A stretch of DNA of 64,000 bases from Littorina saxatilis (lineage: Eukaryota > Mollusca > Gastropoda > Littorinimorpha > Littorinidae): the NCBI RefSeq assembly GCF_037325665.1, contig NC_090246.1, positions 41,286,696-41,350,695 on the forward strand, read 5' to 3'. The notes beneath the pieces were generated by a model. That model had not been told where the DNA came from. It made no database searches and worked only from the letters and a program-made list of their open reading frames with translations. Shown piece by piece: positions 58,001 through 64,000 of this stretch. Position 1 is the stretch's first letter; each line of letters starts with the position of its first letter. The translations under genes and the position numbers were made by a program.

Positions 58001-61000
58001 TGGATTTTTAATGACCAAACTCACTCATTAGTTTTTAAGCCACCAAGCTGAAATGCAATACCAAACCCCGGCCTTCGTCGAAGATTGCTTTGCCAAAATT
58101 TCAATCAATTTAATTGAAAAATGAGGGTGTGACAGTGCCGCCTCAACTTTTACAAAAAGCCGGATATGACGTCATCAAAGGTATTTATCGAAAAAAGGAA
58201 AAAAACGTCCGGGGATAACATTCCCAGGAACTCTCATGTCAAATTTCATAAAGATCGGCCCAGTAGTTTAGTCTGAATCGCTCTACACACACACACAGAC
58301 AGACAGACAGACAGACACACACACACACACACATACACCACGACCCTCGTCTCGATTCCCCCCTCTATGTTAAAACATTTAGTCAAAACTTGACTAAATG
58401 TAAAAATGTAAAAACGAACAAATAAACAAACAAATTAACCAGAGGGAATTTGAACCATACAAATTAATTTCTACAGTTAAGAAAGAACATAAAACACAGT
58501 TTTGATAGAAAACAGTAACATAACATTTTGCAAGCCTCTCAAAATGATAAATTAATAAATGGCATACCATACCTGCCGATGACCGCAGTGAAAGTTGTCG
58601 TTGGTCTCACATGTTGGGAAAATGCAGAAAAGTTCGTCACTGTGGTCGTTACAGTCAGGCCGGTGGTCACAAACCAACGTATACGGCACGTGACCCACAC
58701 CGTCGGCACATGCGTAGGACGGCGGAACTGACGTCATCAAAGATGGATGACATGATGCTGACTTGCCAAGATCAAGGTCTTGCTGAGCCCAGCACGAACT
58801 TTGCACGTCGCACGCCAAGAAGGAATGCGTGAAATGACCTGAAGGACATTTGACAAGACTGCTATTGTCGAGGTCCAAGTCTTCGTCGAGATGAGGGAAG
58901 TTTACGTTTCCATACACCACTCTCTCTAACATCGAGTGACGAGCGTTTTGATCTTCGACATATTCGCACAGGTAGTCAGAGGCAAAGACAGCTTTTTCGC
59001 AGGACGCTACATCCACTTTTGGTGAATAGCTTTGAGTAGACGAGACTGCTTGGAGGTAAAAACACTCTTGCTTGAGGTGAAAGTTAATACGCGGTTTTTG
59101 AATATGATACGCCATTGTTTCGTCCGTCCACTGTGGTATTTTGCTGTATCTGTGGGGGAAAAAACCGTACCTGATAATAATCCTTACAGTCTATATTCAG
59201 TATAAAGCTGGAGATCTTCTTTAGTGAATCTATATGAGCTGACATACTTTCATTCTGACATAACGAGCTCTGCTTACATTGTTATGGACGCGACATGACA
59301 TTATTTATCATGCATTGTATACATAGATACTTTAAACCAAGAAACAAAAAACCGGTGATTATTCTTTTTCTTAACGCTGTAAAAACCTGGCTACTTTTTG
59401 GCAAGAAATGAGGTGTGACTAATTAGTACTTACATGAATGATAGGAACGAAGACGCCGTCTTGAGGCCGATGTACACCTTCCGGTATCTTTTGTGAAGAT
59501 GTAGCAACCAGGTCACATTGGACCAGATTTCACGTGCACTCAGACTGGCCAGTCGAGCACCACGCTTTGAACAGTCCGACGACGCTTGCTTCCACGACAC
59601 ACGGTAGGTAGAATTCGTCTCCACGTAGCGAAAACACTTCCCCGCAACGGAAAAGTCTCTGATTCTACACAAATCGCTGCTGTATGGACATCCGACTTCG
59701 TCTTCGCTATGGACACAATCTGACCTGAGGTTGCAAGGTAAGTGCATCTTAAAATCGTCCCAGTAGTTTACGGAACAATTCCATCGACCATCAGGGAGTT
59801 TGTGTGGCGTGGCAGAGCGGTTGTGAAAAGAGAATAGCATTTTCACACTGGTTCGCTTGGTTAGGGCGTCGGACCTTACACGTAGGTAGAGGTTGGTTGT
59901 GTTGTAGATGGTTGCGGGAGGTGCTCTGTCGCAGTGTTTGGTCTTCTTGGAATGAGAACCGTCGATCTGGGCGATGATCCAGACAGTGTGGTAGGTGCAG
60001 ATGCTGATCACGTCGGGCACATCAAACAATGGGAAACTGATCATGATCACGTGGTTTCCAGGCACAGGAACATGAATGTAGCTATCCATCTTCAATGAGT
60101 AAGCCTTAGCACTATTCCAGTCTGGAGTTTGAGCCATCCCTGAAAGCGAAGCGTGAGAAAGCGCTTAATTAGCATGAACAAAGATCTGGATGCTAATTCA
60201 ATAACAATAACAATGAAACTTCCTATTGTCAATTAGCATGAGTACTTTGAATGGGAAATTGTTTTTGACAGCATATACTAATAGTAAGCTAAAGATGAGG
60301 GCGATCTCTCTGCACATTAATCATTTCAAGTTTAAAAACAAAATGTATGATTTGTTCAGAGAGTCATTATTTGAAAAGCCGGCTTACAAATACTTTAGGA
60401 AAATAAGCGAAACGGAAAAGAGATTCCACGCTCTTATTTGAAATGATTCCAAAACTTGAACGTTTGAAATGAGTCAAATGATTTCTGGTACAGACGCATT
60501 AATTTTCAAGTGGGGTATAATCTCTTTTTTTTTAAATCACGTATGTCACTCATGATTTTAGTGACGAAAGTGGTCTGCTTATGCAAAACAAGAAATGGTG
60601 TAAAACATACAATAAAGTATGACCAAAAAAAAGCAAAGGAATTACTAACTAATCAGCACTAGAACAAAAGATGGCACATGCTCAGACATGAAGTGTTTTA
60701 CTGTACACAATAACGATATTCACCTTTCATTGGAGTATCATACGTCAACATCATGCGAGGACGTTCAGGTGGCAATATGGCCTTGAAAGTCAGCTGCACA
60801 GAAGCAGGCCTAGGAATTCTTGAAGACACTGTCACTTGCAATGTCAGGTTGCTTCTTTCAATGATGGGGTTCTGTAGATTCGGATTCATTTCGCAGAGCT
60901 GCATCATTTGTCCGTAGCTTCCAGGGATAGCTTTCACCTCGATGTCCATGTCGCTACATTTGCTGCACATTGACGAAATGTGCAGCTGTATGACGTTATC

Positions 61001-62275
61001 TTGGGGAACATTAACTTGTACATGGCATTGCAAGGTCGAGTAGAAAGCTTTTTGTTTCAGTTTGTAATGTTCGTCCCTGTAGGCTGGTGTTTCAAAAGAC
61101 AAGGACCCCGCCAAAGCAAATAATTCCAGCATACTCATTGTGTTCAGGCATTCTGTTATGTTCTCGCTGGTCAGGACTACACTATTTTCATATTTTGATT
61201 TAGTGGTAGCGATATTTTCTGTTGTTTCTGCTGTTGAGGTGCTTAACACAACACCCCCAGTGCGTTTATTCTGTGACGGATCAGAAGAAAATCCTATGTG
61301 TTCCGCCCGGTGTTCGTGTTGTGATGAATCGAGTGAGGCACCAGTTGTAGCAATGTACGGATCAGAGTCATTGATGTTTAGTGTGCGGTTGACGATTACA
61401 TACGGGTTTAGAAGAGTTCTCGTTAAATGTTGAGATTCTGATGAACTGTGAGAGCTTTCTGTTGCATGCTTTCGTTGAAATGAATCTAATGTTTTTTCTG
61501 TATCATTCCTGTCTGGAGAAGACCCTTCTATGTGCTTATCTTCAGACAAAGGCAGAACATTCTGCAAACTGCTGTTTGACTGGGGCGGACCCTTTGCATC
61601 GTCTGTCCAAGATTGATGGTCATGCGGATCCAAAACTGATCTTTGTTCATTCTGTGTTCTGTCGCGGGACTGAGTGAGATCCTTTTCGTCTTCTTTTCCA
61701 GAGTGAGGATCGGACAGATCCAACACGGATCTTTGTCCATTATGTGTTTTGTCGCGGTACTGAGACATGTCCGTTGCGTCTTCTGTCACAGAGGGATAAT
61801 CAGCCGGATCCGACACGGGTTCTTGTCGTTGCTTGTGTTCAGATGACGTTAGTCTATTTACAGAACCATGTTGGTATTTGGTCGGACCCGTAACGCTTTC
61901 TGAGACGATACGCTGACTTGAGTTGTCAACTTCGTCAAGTCTTGACAGTGCCTGAAATTCATACTGATCTTCATTGTGCTTTTGGACCCCAACGACAGTC
62001 TGCGTGGATTCAGTGTTCTTTTTACCGTTGCTTGTAGACTCCTTCCTTGTGTTAGGCAACGTTTGCTGAGTGTTGGACAAAGACAGACTTTCTTTCTCGA
62101 GCGTTCCTGGTGATACTTCTTCTTTCTGTGTTACCGTATCAGGCTTGAAGAATTTGCTTACATTCCCTGTCACTGGGAGAAACTCAGGGACATTGTTTTC
62201 GAGTTGAAAACTCATATACATATTTACACTTAATATCACGATAGAAAGTCTCAGTCTAGCTGGAAAGTCGCTCAT
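55093..62275 (-). CDS. GRL101-like G-protein coupled receptor with CUB-like, LDLa, C-type lectin, LRR and 7TM domains, 4 exons
   Basis: Predicted surface receptor. Exons: 60724-62275, 59434-60139, 58573-59149, 55093-57228. Phases close to 1656 aa. Domains: signal peptide (1-24); Ser/Thr/Gln-rich stalk with three 30-residue repeats (152-241); CUB-like (about 372-505); CUB-like (about 525-625); LDLa (634-668, ending SEDEVGC); C-type lectin (about 675-816, with IPQWTDE and a final ASCEKAVFASDYLCEY) split by intron 2; LDLa (887-917); LDLa (922-968) split by intron 3; LDLa at 1011-1047 and 1051-1086; LRR N-cap CPQNCTC; about seven LRRs (1113-1298); seven helices (1311-1600). TM3 ends LDRF rather than DRY; TM6 has CWFP; TM7 has NPFLY. 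The 7TM core resembles relaxin/LGR receptors and Lymnaea GRL101. Ligand unknown. Intron 3 holds a family-A repeat. Start: the only ATG placed before a signal peptide. Confidence 0.9.
57524..57561. repeat. poly-C run abutting family-A copy A3
   Basis: Interrupted homopolymer of C directly before the 5' end of copy A3, with a short A run between them. Confidence 0.85.
57569..58405 (+). repeat. family-A repeat, copy A3 (uninterrupted), in receptor intron 3
   Basis: About 837 bp from GAAACAAGTCGCGTAAGGCG to the terminal hairpin ACATTTAGTCAA/TTGACTAAATGT (58376-58403). TACATTTAGTCAAG near the start and CTTGACTAAATGTA at the end form a 14-bp inverted pair. Internal direct repeat: two copies of ...TTTTTGGAATCAG... 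(about 57780 and 57918). A CA/GACA microsatellite sits near the end. Serves as the reference copy for A1 and A2. No coding capacity. Confidence 0.85.
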
Positions 62276-63194
62276 TTTTGAACGAAAAATGGTGTAACTA
62301 TACGATCAAGTCGTTTTTTGCGACCACTGCATGTGTCAGTAAAAATTATGACTGTTTCGATTACTGCCTGTCACTAGAAGAGACACGCAAACGTTTTTAT
62401 TACTTAATAGTTAAAGAAGACGTTAGCCTTCATTCTTCGTCGGTGTTTTGTTCTCCTGTACGGCAAATGGTCCAGTCGCACTCTCCTTGTCCGAAGCTTA
62501 ACCATAAGAAGAGCAAAATCCCGACCAATGGTGAGTTCGAGGTTAATGTACCAAAGGTAAGGTTATAAGAAACTATAGTCTCACTCAAACATTTCAATTA
62601 AAACTTTTAAGTCTCGGAAATGAAACTCCTCAATCAGTGAAATGTCAGGAACTGGTGCCAGCACTATGTTATCAGTTTGAGTCTATCAACCAATTAATGC
62701 AACTTTAGTCACGTACTTTTCGCATCTTTCTCTCTTTGTGAGTGGTCTGGTCTTGGCACTTAAAATATAATTTGTTTCCCTTGCAAGTATTAATTAGTCA
62801 GGACTACAGGATTTTAAACTAGAAAACAATAACTAGATAGCAAGCAAACACCTCTACCTAGTCAATTAGAGCTACACAGGCTGAGTAATTGGTTTTGCGT
62901 TGAAGCTTTCTATTTGTTGTAGTGAAGCAGAAAGAACAGAAGAATGTTTTTTTCTCCAGAATGAAGGCAAAATTTGAGCACCATTTGCAGCTAATGAGCT
63001 AGTTAGCTGAATAACAAAAGTCTGCATGAGCACGTCTTTCAATAAAAGGCGAGGCAAGAAGAGTAAATCAAATATCCGAAGGACAATGAATGTAACCCTC
63101 TAATTTGAAATTTTATAACTGAAATAAACAGAAACCAGAACATGTTCAACACATTTCCTCGATAAGTGGCAATTGAACTCAATAGTACCCACAG
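62276..63194. other. upstream flank of the receptor gene
   Basis: No exon or repeat was recognised. The receptor promoter should lie at its left side, but no motif could be assigned. Confidence 0.4.
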
Positions 63195-63654
63195 GACTGG
63201 GTGGCCGAGTGGTAACGCACTTGCGCTCGGAAGCGAGAGGTTGCGAGTTCGACCCTGGGTCAGGGCGTTAGCAATTTTCTCCCCCCTTTCCTAACCTAGG
63301 TGGTGGGTTCAAGTGCTAGTCTTTCGGATGAGACGAAAAACCGAGGTCCCTTCGTGTACACTACATTGGGGTGTGCACGTTAAAGATCCCACGATTGACA
63401 AAAGGGTCTTTCCTGGCAAAATTGTATAGGCATAGATAAAAAAAAAAATGTCCACCAAAATACCCGTGTGACTTGGAATAATAGGCCGTGAAAAGTAGGA
63501 TATGCGCCGAAATGGCTGCAATCTGCTGGTCGATGTGAATGCGTGATGTATTGTGTACAAAATTCCATCTCACACGGCATAAATAGATCCCTGCGCCTTG
63601 AGTCCGAGTCTGGAGATACGCGCGCGATATAAGACTTCATATAATAATAATAAT
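63195..63654 (+). repeat. tRNA-derived SINE (tRNA-Ser-like head), copy 2
   Basis: Near-identical to 11096-11622 across the head and body, but ending GCGCGCGATATAAGACTTC plus an (ATA)n tail instead of (GATT)n, and carrying a longer A run at about 63439. The head keeps intact A and B boxes. Confidence 0.9.
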
Positions 63655-63841
63655 ACCCTCAACAGTCATTTTTGCAGGGCACTTTTTAACAAACGGTAGC
63701 CTCTACACAGGCATAATTATACTTCTGAAACACAGCTACATGTTTAGCTTGTCATTATACTTTTGCTTTTTACCAATGAACGTAAATGCCTGCTTTTTTT
63801 CTGCGCTAGTACAAACTGACAGGTTGTTTTTTAAGCATAGG

Positions 63842-63914
<73 letters not shown>

Positions 63915-63990
63915 AGTGTGTGTGTGTGCGTGCGTGCGTACGTGCGTGCATGAGTGCGTGCATCAGTGCGCGCGTGTGTGTGTTTGTGGG
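63842..63990. repeat. (GT)n microsatellite at window end
   Basis: GT tract of about 72 bp, then mixed GTGC and GTGT units running towards the end of the window. Confidence 0.9.
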
Positions 63991-64000
63991 TGTGTCTGTG

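Overview
This is an intron-rich, repeat-dense invertebrate genomic window. It has canonical spliced genes with introns of 0.1 to 14 kb, very many (CA)n, (GA)n and (GTC/ATC)n microsatellites, tRNA-headed SINEs, and a receptor of the GRL101 type known from pond snails. Together these point to a mollusc, most likely a marine gastropod. The short-repeat repertoire looks like that of caenogastropods such as periwinkles, but that is recollection, not a search result.

Three host genes can be modelled, all on the minus strand. (1) An ER co-chaperone gene, DNAJB11/ERdj3 (41963 to 15149): ten exons whose phases all close to give about 353 aa. It includes one GC-AG intron. Its 14-kb intron 1 and its introns 4, 7 and 9 are filled with mobile DNA. 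(2) An SLC46-like (proton-coupled folate transporter family) membrane carrier (51994 to 46385): seven exons, about 528 aa. (3) A very large adhesion-style G-protein coupled receptor (62275 to 55093): four exons, about 1656 aa. Its order is signal peptide, Ser/Thr-rich stalk with 30-residue repeats, two CUB-like domains, LDLa, C-type lectin, four LDLa, leucine-rich repeats, and a rhodopsin-type seven-helix domain.

Layout: 1-7130 is non-coding with SINEs, foldbacks and fragments of a repeat called here family A. 7134-10740 is a degenerate DNA transposon with terminal inverted repeats. 11096-11622 is a tRNA-derived SINE. 11623-15148 is the region downstream of DNAJB11, with no recognised feature except its polyadenylation signal. 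15149-41963 is DNAJB11. Its introns hold the following: a family-B element (15544-16652); a SINE-like repeat (18243-18615); a family-A element holding both an L2/CR1-type LINE (21086-24079) and a second family-B element; a foldback (25914-26093); a piggyBac-type miniature element flanked by TTAA (28618-29300); a near-perfect 185-bp inverted repeat (30272-30702); and a broken DIRS-type retroelement (32779-38807) lying inside a degenerate satellite with a period of roughly 180 bp. 42100-46384 is intergenic, 46385-51994 is the transporter, 51995-55092 is microsatellite-rich, 55093-62275 is the receptor (with a family-A copy in its last intron), and 62276-64000 is flank with a second copy of the tRNA-Ser-type SINE.

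The three genes do not form an obvious pathway. DNAJB11 works in ER protein folding, while the other two products are membrane proteins that pass through the ER. The most informative non-genic signals are the hairpin-bearing satellite in DNAJB11 intron 1, two nested insertions at the same A-rich spot in different copies of family A, and the circular-junction signature of the DIRS fossil.
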